64,000 nt of DNA, from NCBI GenBank assembly GCA_023387985.1, contig JAEWHC010000009.1, forward strand, positions 62,001-126,000, written 5' to 3'. A program made the position numbers and the translations under genes. The notes under the pieces are model-generated. The model had not been told where the DNA came from. It ran no database searches and saw nothing but the letters and a program-made list of their open reading frames with translations. The DNA comes from Bacteroidota bacterium (GTDB taxonomy: Bacteria; Bacteroidota; Bacteroidia; Chitinophagales; Chitinophagaceae). Of the stretch, positions 1 to 8,517 are shown piece by piece. How positions within the stretch are numbered: the stretch's first letter is position 1; each line of letters begins with the position of its first letter.

Positions 1-156
1 TATGACCGTACCGCCATTCCCGAAGGCGAAGCAAACCGGCAAATGACCATATTGCTACGGGAAACCGGTCCCCGGAAAATGAGTGGTACGCGGGATTTGG
101 TCCAACAAAGCGGCTGTACAGTTAACTTCAAACTGGACCTCACCCGACAGCAATAA
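1..156 (+). CDS. C-terminal end of an unidentified gene (partial)
   Basis: An open frame enters from the left edge and ends at a TAA at 154-156, giving the last 51 residues of a protein that begins outside the window. The stretch is rich in charged and polar residues and has no motif I recognise. A different frame stays open from about 130 to a stop at 241, so the original gene could have been longer and frameshifted near its end, but nothing here decides that. Function unknown. Confidence 0.4.
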   Translation, partial: YDRTAIPEGEANRQMTILLRETGPRKMSGTRDLVQQSGCTVNFKLDLTRQQ

Positions 157-238
157 CCAATTTTCCAGGCCTGGGCATCACCTATGACATCAGCAAACCA
201 TTCCCGCTATGTTATATAGGGCATAACCGGGAAGATGA

Positions 239-1390
239 TTAGCCTGTGGATTGGTTTGTGCGCCCAGGAAAAAACTCCGCATCGTTAAATGCCTTCCCCG
301 CCATTTCCTTCAGTAATTGCCGCGCATCGGTCTCATGGTCTTTTCTGTCCGCGAAATGTGCGGTTAAACTGTAAATCCGGATCCGTTTATCCGGGTTTTC
401 TTTGATTTCATTTTTTCCGCAAAAAACGAAGCAGGGTTTATGGGCATCGGCCGCCAGCCGCGCAATTTCGCCCACCGGTTTGCCCATGAAACTTTGTTCA
501 TCCGTTTTGCCCTCGCCTGTAATTACAAGTGATGCGCTTTTCATCTGCTTCTCAAGCCCGGAAAGTTTTGCGATCCAGGTAAATCCATTAAGCAGATGGG
601 TGTTGAAAAAAGTCAGCAACCCGGCAGGGAAACCTCCCGCAGCGCCTGTTCCCGCCACAGCAGCGAGATTTTTACCGTGAAAGGTTTGCAATATTTTCGC
701 CCAATGGATCAGCCCGTTTTCGAGAAGCTCCACTACTTCCGGTCCTGCGCCTTTTTGCGGAGCATAAACCCTGGCGGCGCCTGTTTGGCCCGTCAACCTG
801 TTTTGGACATCGGTGAGGAGTTTGACTTCAATCTTGGGAAGACCATGCGGAACATGAATTTTTGCGATACCGGCAAGATTTGCACCGCAGGGTGCCAGCG
901 GTTTTCCGGCGGCATCCTCAAAACGCATCCCAAAAGCACTTAGAAAACCCATGCCGCCGTCGTTGGTTGCCGAGCCGCCAAGGCCGATCAGTAGCCGCGA
1001 TGCGCCTTTTTTAAGCGCATGCTTCGCAAGCAAACCCACGCCACGCGTATGGGTTCTAAGCGGATCGCGTTCCCCGGGTTGAAGCCGCATTAAGCCGGCT
1101 GCGGACGCCAGTTCAATATAAGCTGTTTTTGTTTCTGGATCCCATTCGTAAGCGGCGTTCAAGGGTCTTCCAAGCGGGTTTTCCGCCGGGCATTTTATGG
1201 TTTGGGTATGCAGGTAATGCTTAACCACTGCCGCGAAGCCATCGCCGCCGTCAGCAAGTGGCCGTAATAAAATTACAGCGTGGGGAAATGCTTTCCGCGC
1301 GGCTTCCTCCAGCACATCGCAAACCTCAAACACCGAAAGGCTGCCCTTCCATTTATCGGGTGCGATCAGGATAACCGGGCGACTGGTCAT
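239..1390 (-). CDS. Glycerate kinase (GlxK/GarK family)
   Basis: The protein (383 aa from the chosen start) matches the bacterial glycerate 2-kinase family, which phosphorylates glycerate with ATP in the cytoplasm and feeds carbon into lower glycolysis. Recognisable family segments are the N-terminal APDKWKGS, the RPLADGGDGF block, GLGGSATNDGGMGFL in the middle and VITGEGKTDEQS near the C terminus. The reading frame continues 15 codons upstream, but the ATG at 1388-1390 (MTSRPVILIAPDKWKGS) starts exactly where family members start. The next gene, the meaB homologue, is read the same way and ends 57 bases upstream of this start, so co-transcription is possible. Family assignment is secure; which glycerate isomer or product it handles is not. 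Confidence 0.93.
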   Translation of the reverse strand: MTSRPVILIAPDKWKGSLSVFEVCDVLEEAARKAFPHAVILLRPLADGGDGFAAVVKHYLHTQTIKCPAENPLGRPLNAAYEWDPETKTAYIELASAAGLMRLQPGERDPLRTHTRGVGLLAKHALKKGASRLLIGLGGSATNDGGMGFLSAFGMRFEDAAGKPLAPCGANLAGIAKIHVPHGLPKIEVKLLTDVQNRLTGQTGAARVYAPQKGAGPEVVELLENGLIHWAKILQTFHGKNLAAVAGTGAAGGFPAGLLTFFNTHLLNGFTWIAKLSGLEKQMKSASLVITGEGKTDEQSFMGKPVGEIARLAADAHKPCFVFCGKNEIKENPDKRIRIYSLTAHFADRKDHETDARQLLKEMAGKAFNDAEFFPGRTNQSTG

Positions 1391-1447
1391 AACAAGGTTT
1401 TGGGTTGAATTAGGGTTATGAAAACACCAAAGCACTATGAGAATGGC

Positions 1448-2377
1448 TTATTTCATATCATTAAAATAAGCGGCATTTTCCATCTGCTCCACAAAAGCAT
1501 AGAGGTTAAAATTGGCGGAATATTCCCGGTCAATGGCGTTTTTCAATTTCGAACGGGTAATGCCTTTCATGCGTTTATGTACCAGCAACTGCCAGGCCTT
1601 TTCCGCCAGCAGCCATTGTCTTTTTTCGTGTGTTTCCGGCTTAGCCAGAATATGCAGCACCGCTTCAGCAAGTTCTTCGAGGCCTTGTTTTTTTATGGCC
1701 ACGGTTTTGATTACCGGAAGGGAATGGTCTCTGGCAAAAACCGGTGCCAGCATCTTGCGAAGATTGTTTACAAAGAGGTCTGCTTCGGGGCGGTCGGCCT
1801 TGTTCACCACAAAAAGATCGGCGATCTCCATAAGTCCGGCTTTCATGGTCTGTATCTCATCGCCGGCCTCCGGTACGAGCACCACCACCGTGCAATCTGC
1901 CAGGCCGGCAATTTCAATTTCACTCTGCCCAACGCCCACCGTTTCCACCACAATATAATCAAACCCGGCGCGCTTCATCACATCAATGATCTCGATGATG
2001 CGGGGATGCAATCCGCCCAGCGAACCCCGGCTGGCCAGGCTGCGGATGTAAATATCCGGGTGTAAATACAGTGAGGACATACGGATACGGTCACCAAGCA
2101 ATGCGCCCATATTGAAGGGACTGCTCGGGTCCACGCACAATACGCCAACTTTGTTTTGCCTTGCCACAAGCTGCTGGACCAACCCATCGGTAAGGGTGCT
2201 TTTTCCAGCACCCGGCGGGCCGGTAATGCCGATTACCGGAACGTGTGCAGGAGGCAGGCCTTTCAGGAATTCTTCATGGCCGGCGGCTTCATTTTCCACC
2301 AGGGATATGGTACGTGCAAGAGAACGGCGATCACCCGCCAGCAATCCTTTTTTATAGCTTTCCCAATCAGGTTGCAT
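1448..2377 (-). CDS. meaB: Methylmalonyl-CoA mutase-associated GTPase MeaB/ArgK
   Basis: G3E-family P-loop GTPase of 309 aa. It has a Walker A at residues 53-60 (GPPGAGKS), the VDPSSPFNMGALLGDRIRM block, the switch segment VVETVGVGQSE and the base-specificity motif NKAD. Family members (MeaB; human MMAA) load adenosylcobalamin into, and protect, methylmalonyl-CoA mutase. No mutase gene is in the window. The frame runs open far upstream through a polypurine tract, which would add a meaningless Lys/Gly/Glu/Val repeat. I chose the ATG at 2375-2377 because it gives the family's N terminus and lies 6 bases downstream of a TAATTTTG promoter box. An ATG at 2411-2413 is the alternative. Confidence 0.92.
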   Translation of the reverse strand: MQPDWESYKKGLLAGDRRSLARTISLVENEAAGHEEFLKGLPPAHVPVIGITGPPGAGKSTLTDGLVQQLVARQNKVGVLCVDPSSPFNMGALLGDRIRMSSLYLHPDIYIRSLASRGSLGGLHPRIIEIIDVMKRAGFDYIVVETVGVGQSEIEIAGLADCTVVVLVPEAGDEIQTMKAGLMEIADLFVVNKADRPEADLFVNNLRKMLAPVFARDHSLPVIKTVAIKKQGLEELAEAVLHILAKPETHEKRQWLLAEKAWQLLVHKRMKGITRSKLKNAIDREYSANFNLYAFVEQMENAAYFNDMK

Positions 2378-2383
2378 AAGCTT

Positions 2384-2391
2384 CAAAATTA
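2384..2391 (-). promoter_or_regulatory. Predicted -7 box of meaB (TAATTTTG)
   Basis: Read on the minus strand this is TAATTTTG, an exact match to the Bacteroidota sigma-A -7 consensus TAnnTTTG, ending 6 bases before the meaB ATG. A TTG lies 16 bases further upstream (2408-2410), shorter than the usual 19-21 spacing. If used, the transcript would begin at or next to the start codon. Confidence 0.5.
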
Positions 2392-2455
2392 ACCCATTCA
2401 GCCTGTTCAACATTGTTTTTTCCGACCTGTATACACAAATCAACAAGTATCGGTA

Positions 2456-2655
2456 ACCCTCTACCTCTACCTCCACCTCTACCTTTACCTCTCCCTTGCC
2501 CTTTACCTCTCCCTTGCCCTTTACCTCTACCTCTACCTCCACCTCTACTTTCCCTTTCCCTTTCCCTTTCCCTCTACCTCTCCCTTTCCCTTTCCCTCTA
2601 CCTTTTCCTTTCCTTCTACCTTGCCTCTCCCTTTCCCTCCTCCTTTCCTTAATGT
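2456..2655. repeat. Polypyrimidine/polypurine low-complexity tract
   Basis: About 200 bases are almost pure C/T on the plus strand, built from imperfect tandem hexamers of the types CCTCTA, CCTTTA and CCCTTT. The tract lies between the divergent meaB and porX promoters. The open frames it contains on both strands are compositional artefacts. Pure purine/pyrimidine mirror-like tracts can form triplex DNA and can change length by slippage. Any effect on the two flanking promoters is inference. Confidence 0.85.
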
Positions 2656-2723
2656 TTTCCTTTAAATTAAACAAGGCCTTGCCTCCCAGTCAGGTTTTCT
2701 GTATTTATGCAGGCGTGCACTGT

Positions 2724-2731
2724 TAACTTTG
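2724..2731 (+). promoter_or_regulatory. Predicted -7 box of porX (TAACTTTG)
   Basis: Exact match to TAnnTTTG ending 6 bases upstream of the porX ATG at 2738. No clear TTTG -33 element is visible at the usual distance. The position implies a very short or absent 5' leader. Confidence 0.5.
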
Positions 2732-2737
2732 ATACCT

Positions 2738-4291
2738 ATGACCACAGCAAAAATACTTTGGGTAGATGATGAACTGGAAAGCCTGAAAAGCCAGATACTT
2801 TTCCTGGAATCAAAAGGTTATGTGATTGACAGCGTGAGCAATGGCTTTGATGCGGTGGATTTTGTAAAGGAAAACCAAGTGGATGTGGTGCTGCTTGATG
2901 AAAGCATGCCCGGGTTGTCAGGGCTCGAAACCCTTGCGCAAATCAAAGCCCTGCGCTCTGGTCTGCCTGTGGTTATGGTGACGAAAAATGAGGCTGAAGA
3001 TTTGATGGAAGATGCCATTGGCAGCCAGATCACCGACTACCTCATCAAGCCCGTAAATCCAAACCAGGTATTGCTGAGTTTAAAAAAGATTCTTGACAAT
3101 AAGAGATTGGTGAGTGAAAAAACCACAAGCAATTACCAGCAGGAATTCCGCAATCTCTTTATGGCGCTGAATGACAACCCAAACCATACAGAATGGCGCG
3201 GGCTTTACCGCAAACTGGTGTACTGGGAAATGGAGATGGACAAAACCGACAGCCCCGAAATGCGGGACGTGCTGCAGGCCCAGAAGGAAGAAGCCAACAC
3301 CGAATTCTTCAAATTCATTGGTCGTCATTACAAAAGCTGGCTCGAAGGTGAAAAAGGCAGCCCGGTTATGAGCCATAATCTTTTTAGCGAAAAAGTGCTG
3401 CCGCATGTGGATGGTAAAAAACCGGTTTTCTTTATTTTGATCGATAACCTGCGCATTGATCAGTGGAAAGCCATACAGCCGGTTTTCGAAGAAGTGTTCA
3501 GGGTGGTGGAAGAAGACAGTTTTTACAGTATTCTGCCCACCGCCACGCATTATGCACGCAATGCCATATTCTCGGGTTTGCTGCCGCTCGATATTTCCAG
3601 GAAATTTCCGAAGGAATGGAAGAACGATGACGATGAGGGCAGCAAGAACCAAAGTGAGGAATTTTTCCTGGCCGAGCAATTGAAAAGGCTGAACCGCAAT
3701 GACCTGAAGTTCAGTTATACCAAGATCCTGACCAATGAAGCCGGGCAGCAACTGGTGAATAATATCCACAACATGCTGGGCAACGACCTGAATGTAATCG
3801 TGTACAATTTCATGGATATGCTAAGCCACGCCCGCACCGAAATGGAGGTACTCAAGGAGCTTGCTGCCGATGAACGCAGCTACCGAAGCATTACCAAAAG
3901 CTGGCTGGAGCATAGCCCCTTGTTTGAAGCCCTGAGGAAAATCGCCGATAAAAACATCAGGATTGTTTTGGCCACTGACCACGGCAGCATCCGCGTGAAA
4001 ACCGCAGTTAAAGTCCAGGGCGACCGGCAGACCACCACCAACATCCGCTACAAACACGGGCGAAACCTCGCTTATGATGAAAAAGATGTGTTGGCTTTCC
4101 GTAATCCCGCCCATGCCGGACTGCCTTCACCCACCATAAACAGCAGCTACATATTTGCCCGCGAAGCAAACTACCTCTGTTACCCGAACAATTTTAACCA
4201 TTACGCCAATTATTATAAAAACACTTTTCAGCATGGCGGCATCAGTATGGAAGAAATGATTGTGCCGGTAGTGGTGATGGAAGGGAAATGA
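2738..4291 (+). CDS. porX: Response regulator with PglZ domain, PorX (type IX secretion regulator)
   Basis: The protein has 517 aa. Residues 1-120 are a CheY-like receiver with the acidic pair D10/D11, phospho-acceptor D54 (LLDESMPG), T82 and K104. The rest is a PglZ, alkaline-phosphatase-like domain with metal-site segments FILIDNLRIDQW, THYARNAIFSG and ATDHGSIRV. This architecture and length match PorX. PorX is activated by the kinase PorY, controls type IX secretion genes, and its PglZ domain has been reported as a zinc-dependent phosphodiesterase acting on oligonucleotides. The ATG at 2738 is preferred to the TTG at 2729 because it gives the canonical receiver N terminus. No porY or T9SS structural gene is in the window, so the regulator is unlinked to its targets here. 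Confidence 0.93.
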   Translation: MTTAKILWVDDELESLKSQILFLESKGYVIDSVSNGFDAVDFVKENQVDVVLLDESMPGLSGLETLAQIKALRSGLPVVMVTKNEAEDLMEDAIGSQITDYLIKPVNPNQVLLSLKKILDNKRLVSEKTTSNYQQEFRNLFMALNDNPNHTEWRGLYRKLVYWEMEMDKTDSPEMRDVLQAQKEEANTEFFKFIGRHYKSWLEGEKGSPVMSHNLFSEKVLPHVDGKKPVFFILIDNLRIDQWKAIQPVFEEVFRVVEEDSFYSILPTATHYARNAIFSGLLPLDISRKFPKEWKNDDDEGSKNQSEEFFLAEQLKRLNRNDLKFSYTKILTNEAGQQLVNNIHNMLGNDLNVIVYNFMDMLSHARTEMEVLKELAADERSYRSITKSWLEHSPLFEALRKIADKNIRIVLATDHGSIRVKTAVKVQGDRQTTTNIRYKHGRNLAYDEKDVLAFRNPAHAGLPSPTINSSYIFAREANYLCYPNNFNHYANYYKNTFQHGGISMEEMIVPVVVMEGK

Positions 4292-4347
4292 TGGGTGAGT
4301 GAATTACCGAAATCGATCTGGATCCTTAGCCCACTTTTCGAAATCTT

Positions 4348-4382
4348 GAAAAAAATGCTGCCAAAGTAAGATACTTTGGCAG
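4348..4382 (-). terminator. Rho-independent terminator after tRNA-Pro
   Basis: A perfect 11-bp stem (CTGCCAAAGTA paired with TACTTTGGCAG) and a 3-base loop occupy 4358-4382. On the minus strand the stem is followed, after CA, by a run of seven T. It lies 13 bases beyond the 3' end of the tRNA gene and would end its transcript. Confidence 0.85.
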
Positions 4383-4395
4383 AACGGCTTTTGGG

Positions 4396-4469
4396 TCGGG
4401 CAGACTGGATTCGAACCAGCGACCCCTACGTCCCGAACGTAGTGCGCTACCGGGCTGCGCTACTGCCCG
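4396..4469 (-). tRNA. tRNA-Pro (anticodon CGG)
   Basis: Read on the minus strand the segment folds as a full cloverleaf. The 7-bp acceptor stem is CGGGCAG/CTGCCCG, the D arm is closed by GCGC/GCGC, and the anticodon stem CTACG/CGTAG holds the loop TTCGGGA with anticodon CGG (proline codon CCG). The T arm carries TTCGAAT. The 3' CCA is not encoded (the discriminator A is followed by CCC). Confidence 0.95.
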
Positions 4470-4599
4470 TGTGTTTCAGATCTTGGACTATGGACCTCAG
4501 TTCTTAAACTGAGGATCCTGGCCCGGGGCTGAAAGCGGTGCAAATTTAAGGCGAATTGGTAAAGGATTGATTTTTTTATAGTCCTGCTACTGAACTTCA

Positions 4600-5724
4600 T
4601 CAATAATCAATCACCTGCTCTTCGATATTCACCGGCAATTCGCGCCATTCGTATTTCTGGTTTCGGAGTTGCGGTTCAAAACCGGCTTCGAGAATGGCAT
4701 CCTGGATTCCTCTGTACGTAAAGCGATGCGGGGCGCCGGCGGCGCTCACCACATTTTCTTCGAGCATAATGCTGCCAAAATCGTTGGCACCGGCATAAAG
4801 GCTGAGTTGCGCCACCGCTTTGCCCACAGTTAACCAGCTTGCCTGTATATTGGTGATATTGGACAGAAACAGGCGGCAAATGGCAATCATACGCACATAT
4901 TCTTCCGCCGTGGTGAGATTATGCACACCACGAATGCGGGTGAGCAGGGTATCGGCATCCTGGAAAGTCCAGGGAATGAAAGCGGTAAAACCATAGGTAC
5001 CTTCGGGTTTGCGGCTTTGCACTTCGCGAAGCTTGTCGAGGTGCTCAAAGCGTTCGCGGATGGTTTCCACGTGGCCGAACATCATGGTGGCGCTGGTGGG
5101 CAGATTGAGCTTATGGGCTTCGTGCATCACGTCGAGCCATTCCTGCGCTCCGCATTTGCCTTTGCTGATGAGCCTGCGTACCCGGTCAACCAAAATTTCG
5201 GCTCCGGCACCGGGCAGGCTTTCAAGGCCCGCGTCCTTCAGGGCTTTCAGCACTTCGGCATGGGTGCTTTTTTCCAGTTTGGTAATATGGGCGACCTCAG
5301 GTGGACCGAGGGCATGCAATTTAATGTCGGGAAATTCTTCCTTAATGGCGCGGAACGTGTCCACATAAAACTGAAGGCCAAGCTCAGGATGGTGGCCACC
5401 CTGCAGCAACAACTGATCACCGCCCCAGGCAATGGTTTCGCGAATCTTAACCCGGTAGGTATCCATGTTGGTTATATAGGCTTCGGCATGGCCTGGAATG
5501 CGGTAAAAATTGCAAAACTTGCAATTGGCAATGCATACATTGGTCGTATTTACATTCCGGTCAATCTGCCAGGTCACTTTTCCGTGCGGAACTTTTTCGC
5601 GGCGCAGGGTATCTGCCGCAGCCATCAAATCGGCCAGAGGTGCATTTTCAAAAAGGAACATGCCCTCCTCAATGGTGAGGAAATCGCCACTCAACGCCTT
5701 CTGCAACAACGCTTGAATATTCAT
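4600..5724 (-). CDS. mqnC: Cyclic dehypoxanthinyl futalosine synthase MqnC
   Basis: Radical SAM protein of 374 aa with the iron-sulfur motif CIANCKFC at C64, C68 and C71. MqnC cyclises dehypoxanthinyl futalosine to its spiro form in the futalosine route to menaquinone, the respiratory quinone of Bacteroidota. Family blocks include QIDRNVNTTNVC at the N terminus, the glycine-rich GGDQLLLQGG and the segment SLPGAGAEILVDRVRR, and the length is typical. No other mqn gene is adjacent, which is common in this phylum. A TATTTTTG box sits 4 bases upstream of the ATG. The similar enzyme MqnE is less likely because the protein follows MqnC throughout. Confidence 0.95.
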   Translation of the reverse strand: MNIQALLQKALSGDFLTIEEGMFLFENAPLADLMAAADTLRREKVPHGKVTWQIDRNVNTTNVCIANCKFCNFYRIPGHAEAYITNMDTYRVKIRETIAWGGDQLLLQGGHHPELGLQFYVDTFRAIKEEFPDIKLHALGPPEVAHITKLEKSTHAEVLKALKDAGLESLPGAGAEILVDRVRRLISKGKCGAQEWLDVMHEAHKLNLPTSATMMFGHVETIRERFEHLDKLREVQSRKPEGTYGFTAFIPWTFQDADTLLTRIRGVHNLTTAEEYVRMIAICRLFLSNITNIQASWLTVGKAVAQLSLYAGANDFGSIMLEENVVSAAGAPHRFTYRGIQDAILEAGFEPQLRNQKYEWRELPVNIEEQVIDY

Positions 5725-5728
5725 TTTG

Positions 5729-5736
5729 CAAAAATA
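5729..5736 (-). promoter_or_regulatory. Predicted -7 box of mqnC (TATTTTTG)
   Basis: Exact TAnnTTTG match on the minus strand, ending 4 bases before the mqnC ATG. No TTG is seen at the normal -33 distance, so the call rests on the -7 element and its position. Confidence 0.45.
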
Positions 5737-5901
5737 TCGGATTGCAGTGAATTTAATTCCTTACCAGGGCGCTGAATCGCTGTGGAATTGTGAAAGCGGG
5801 AACAATTTATGCCCCGGAGCTGTATGGAATACTAACTTCTATTTATGCAAATTCTCCTGCATTATTAATTATATTTACAGAGTGCATTAAAAGCTCTGCT
5901 A

Positions 5902-7101
5902 TTGAACCTCTGGAAGAAATTTTTGCTGTTGGGCTGCCTGATCACCCACATGAATTGTGCAGCCATAAGCCAGGAGATCATTGACCCGGCTCCGGCACAA
6001 CTCATTACCGAATTTCCATTTCAGATTCTTACCGGCGGGGTTATCCTGGTTAGTGCGAAAATGAGCGCCATTCCGGATTCGCTTCACTTTATTCTCGATA
6101 CCGGTAGCGGGGGCATAAGCCTCGACAGTGCTACTGTAGAGATTTACAATGTGCACACCGAACCGAGTGACCGGATCATTCGCGGCATCGCGGGCATCCG
6201 CTTTGTAAGTTATGCCTACAATCATAGTTTATACCTCCCCGGCCTTACTGTAGACAGCCTCAATTTTCACGTAAATGATTACCAGGTCCTTACAGAAGTA
6301 CATGGCATCAAGATCGATGGCATTATCGGGTACGCCCTGTTCAGCCGTTACATTGTGAAGGTGGATTATGACAAGCGCCTTTTACAAATCCTTACACCTG
6401 GTTTTATCCGGTATCCCAAAGGCGGATCCATATTGCAGCCTTCTCTGGGTACCATTCCTGTGGTTTCGGCGCACACCACCGGCACCCGCAATGTAATCGC
6501 ACGCTATTACCTGGATACGGGGGCCGGCCTCAATATCCTTTTTTCTTCGGCTTTTCTGCGGGACAGCAGCATCGTTCCAGCCGGCAGGAAACTCTTTCCC
6601 ACAGTTGCGCAGGGACTCGGGGGCAAAACCTACCTGGATCTCACCCTGTTGAAACGCGTTAAGATTGGCAGGTACACTTTCCGAAAAATACCGGTGCATG
6701 TATTTGATGATGACTACAATGTAACCTCCTATCCCTTTTTGGCGGGATTGCTTGGCAATGACTTGTTGCGGCGGTTCAACCTCATCATCAATTATCCCGA
6801 CGGTAAGATTCATATGCTGCCCAACTCGGCATTTACCGAGCAATTTGATTATTCCTATACCGGTTTGGGGATGATGAATTTAGGCGGCAGCATTGAAGTG
6901 AGTGATGTGCTGCCGGGTTCTCCAGCCGAAAAGGCCGGGCTGCAGGTTGGCGACAAGATTCTTGGAGTGGGAAATAATGTAACCGGCAATCTACAGACCT
7001 ACCGCACGAATTTGCAGGTGAGCGGCACCAATGTAAAGATCCTGGGTTATCGCGACAACAAACTTTTTGAAGCCGTGGTTAAAGTTGCCCGAATAAAATA
7101 A
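5902..7101 (+). CDS. Retropepsin-like aspartyl protease with C-terminal PDZ domain
   Basis: Exported protein of 399 aa. A hydrophobic N terminus (WKKFLLLGCLI) precedes two aspartyl-protease half-domains. Their catalytic motifs are D66-T-G (FILDTGSGG) and D205-T-G (YYLDTGAG), each followed by a hydrophobic-Gly segment (DGIIGYALF and LAGLLGNDLL). A PDZ domain covers roughly residues 315-395 (PGSPAEKAGLQVGDKILGVG). Two complete DTG motifs in one chain suggest an intramolecular pseudo-dimer, unlike single-domain retropepsins. The start is a TTG, needed to give a signal peptide; the first ATG, at codon 17, would remove most of it. Periplasmic or surface processing is the likely role, and the substrate is unknown. 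It stands alone between mqnC and a peptidase gene. Confidence 0.82.
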   Translation: MNLWKKFLLLGCLITHMNCAAISQEIIDPAPAQLITEFPFQILTGGVILVSAKMSAIPDSLHFILDTGSGGISLDSATVEIYNVHTEPSDRIIRGIAGIRFVSYAYNHSLYLPGLTVDSLNFHVNDYQVLTEVHGIKIDGIIGYALFSRYIVKVDYDKRLLQILTPGFIRYPKGGSILQPSLGTIPVVSAHTTGTRNVIARYYLDTGAGLNILFSSAFLRDSSIVPAGRKLFPTVAQGLGGKTYLDLTLLKRVKIGRYTFRKIPVHVFDDDYNVTSYPFLAGLLGNDLLRRFNLIINYPDGKIHMLPNSAFTEQFDYSYTGLGMMNLGGSIEVSDVLPGSPAEKAGLQVGDKILGVGNNVTGNLQTYRTNLQVSGTNVKILGYRDNKLFEAVVKVARIK

Positions 7102-7187
7102 GCGGTTGAAATTTTCACCAGCCTCCCGGGACATGTCCTTTCCATTCTTTGCTTACCGTTTCATATTTAAATCGGAAATTCGCCGCT

Positions 7188-8423
7188 ATGATAAAATTCC
7201 ATCGTTTTGAACTTGAAAACGGATTGCGGGTCATTTTTCATCCCGATTTCAGCACACCTATGGCTGTGGTGAATGTGATGTATGATGTGGGGGCGAGAGA
7301 TGAAGATCCGGAGCACACCGGTTTTGCCCACTTGTTCGAGCACCTGATGTTTGGCGGAAGCCAGAATATTGCCGATTACGATATGCCCTTGCAGATGGCC
7401 GGCGGCGAGAACAACGCTTACACCACCAATGACCTCACCAATTATTATATACAGCTTCCCGCTGAAAATATAGAAACGGCTTTGTGGCTTGAGAGCGACC
7501 GCATGCTCAGCCTGGCCTTTGATCCGGAAAGCCTGGATGTACAACGGAAAGTGGTAAGCGAAGAATTCAAGGAGCATTACATCAACAAGCCTTATGGCAA
7601 TGTATGGCATTTGCTGCGCGAACTGGTTTACACTAAGCATCCTTACCGTTGGATGACAATTGGCAAGAACCTTGAACATATTGAAAATGCAAGCCTGGAG
7701 CAGGTAAAGCATTTCTTTTTTGAGCATTACAACCCGGCCAATGCCATCCTGGCTATTGCAGGCCCGCTGCAACCGGAGCAGGTAAATGAACTTGTGGCAA
7801 AATGGTTTGACGATATTCCTTCGGGCAAGAAATTTGACCGGAGGTTGCCCGCAGAACCGCGGCAGACTGTTGCGCGCAGATTGCAGGTTGAAGCCAAAGT
7901 GCCACTTGACGCCTTTTACAAAGCCTGGCATATTGGTGACCGGCTGAGCGACAGCTATTATGAAGCCGATCTCATTACGGAGATCCTCGGTGGGAGTGCA
8001 AGTAGTCGACTGCACCAGGCCCTGGTAAAAGAGCAACGCCTGTTCAGCAACATCAGTTGCTACCATCTCGGCTCCATTGATCCCGGTATCGTGGTAGTAG
8101 AAGGCAAACTGGTAAAAGGAACGGACTTCAGCAATGCTGAAAATGCGGTGGAGCAGGAAATCCAGGAATTTGTACAAAAGGTGACAGAAAAAGAACTGCA
8201 GAAAGCCAAAAATAAAACGGAAAGTACCATCGCCTTTGAAGACATGAGCCTGCTGAACCGCGCCAACAATCTCGCGTTTTATGAACTGCTCGGCGATGCC
8301 GGGCTGATGAATACTGAAGCCGGTAAATACAACCAGGTTTCGCTGGAGAAACTGAAGGAAAGCGCCGCAGAGATTTTCAGGACGGAAAATTCAAACACCC
8401 TCATCTACCGGTCGGCATCATAG
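7188..8423 (+). CDS. M16 family zinc metallopeptidase
   Basis: Protein of 411 aa with the inverted zinc motif HLFEH (H48 and H52 as ligands, E51 as catalytic base). A downstream acidic segment, VVSEEFKEHY, supplies the third ligand. The size fits a single two-lobed M16 half-enzyme (processing-peptidase or YmxG-like). No signal peptide is visible, so it is probably cytoplasmic and degrades short peptides, though Bacteroidota M16 proteins can also be periplasmic. The ATG at 7188 gives the family start; the open frame extends 13 codons further upstream. No partner M16 gene lacking the zinc motif is adjacent. Confidence 0.9.
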   Translation: MIKFHRFELENGLRVIFHPDFSTPMAVVNVMYDVGARDEDPEHTGFAHLFEHLMFGGSQNIADYDMPLQMAGGENNAYTTNDLTNYYIQLPAENIETALWLESDRMLSLAFDPESLDVQRKVVSEEFKEHYINKPYGNVWHLLRELVYTKHPYRWMTIGKNLEHIENASLEQVKHFFFEHYNPANAILAIAGPLQPEQVNELVAKWFDDIPSGKKFDRRLPAEPRQTVARRLQVEAKVPLDAFYKAWHIGDRLSDSYYEADLITEILGGSASSRLHQALVKEQRLFSNISCYHLGSIDPGIVVVEGKLVKGTDFSNAENAVEQEIQEFVQKVTEKELQKAKNKTESTIAFEDMSLLNRANNLAFYELLGDAGLMNTEAGKYNQVSLEKLKESAAEIFRTENSNTLIYRSAS

Positions 8424-8517
8424 GTCGAAAGAAAATCCCCTTTTGTCCTAATTTTCCATAATACTCGAAAATAATTATGCACCTTTAATGAAATCAAACC
8501 AATAAATCCAAAATATT

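Noticed and set aside
2413..2726. Two plus-strand frames through the C/T tract and the long N-terminal extension of MeaB
   Set aside because: Composition is pure simple-sequence (Pro/Leu/Ser/Thr or Lys/Gly/Glu/Val repeats) and the family start of MeaB lies downstream at 2377.
5790..5984. 64-codon frame before the retropepsin-like gene
   Set aside because: Overlaps the signal-peptide region of the real gene in another frame and has no recognisable content.
7167..8177. 336-codon minus-strand frame
   Set aside because: Antisense to the M16 peptidase, whose catalytic motifs are intact; shadow frame.
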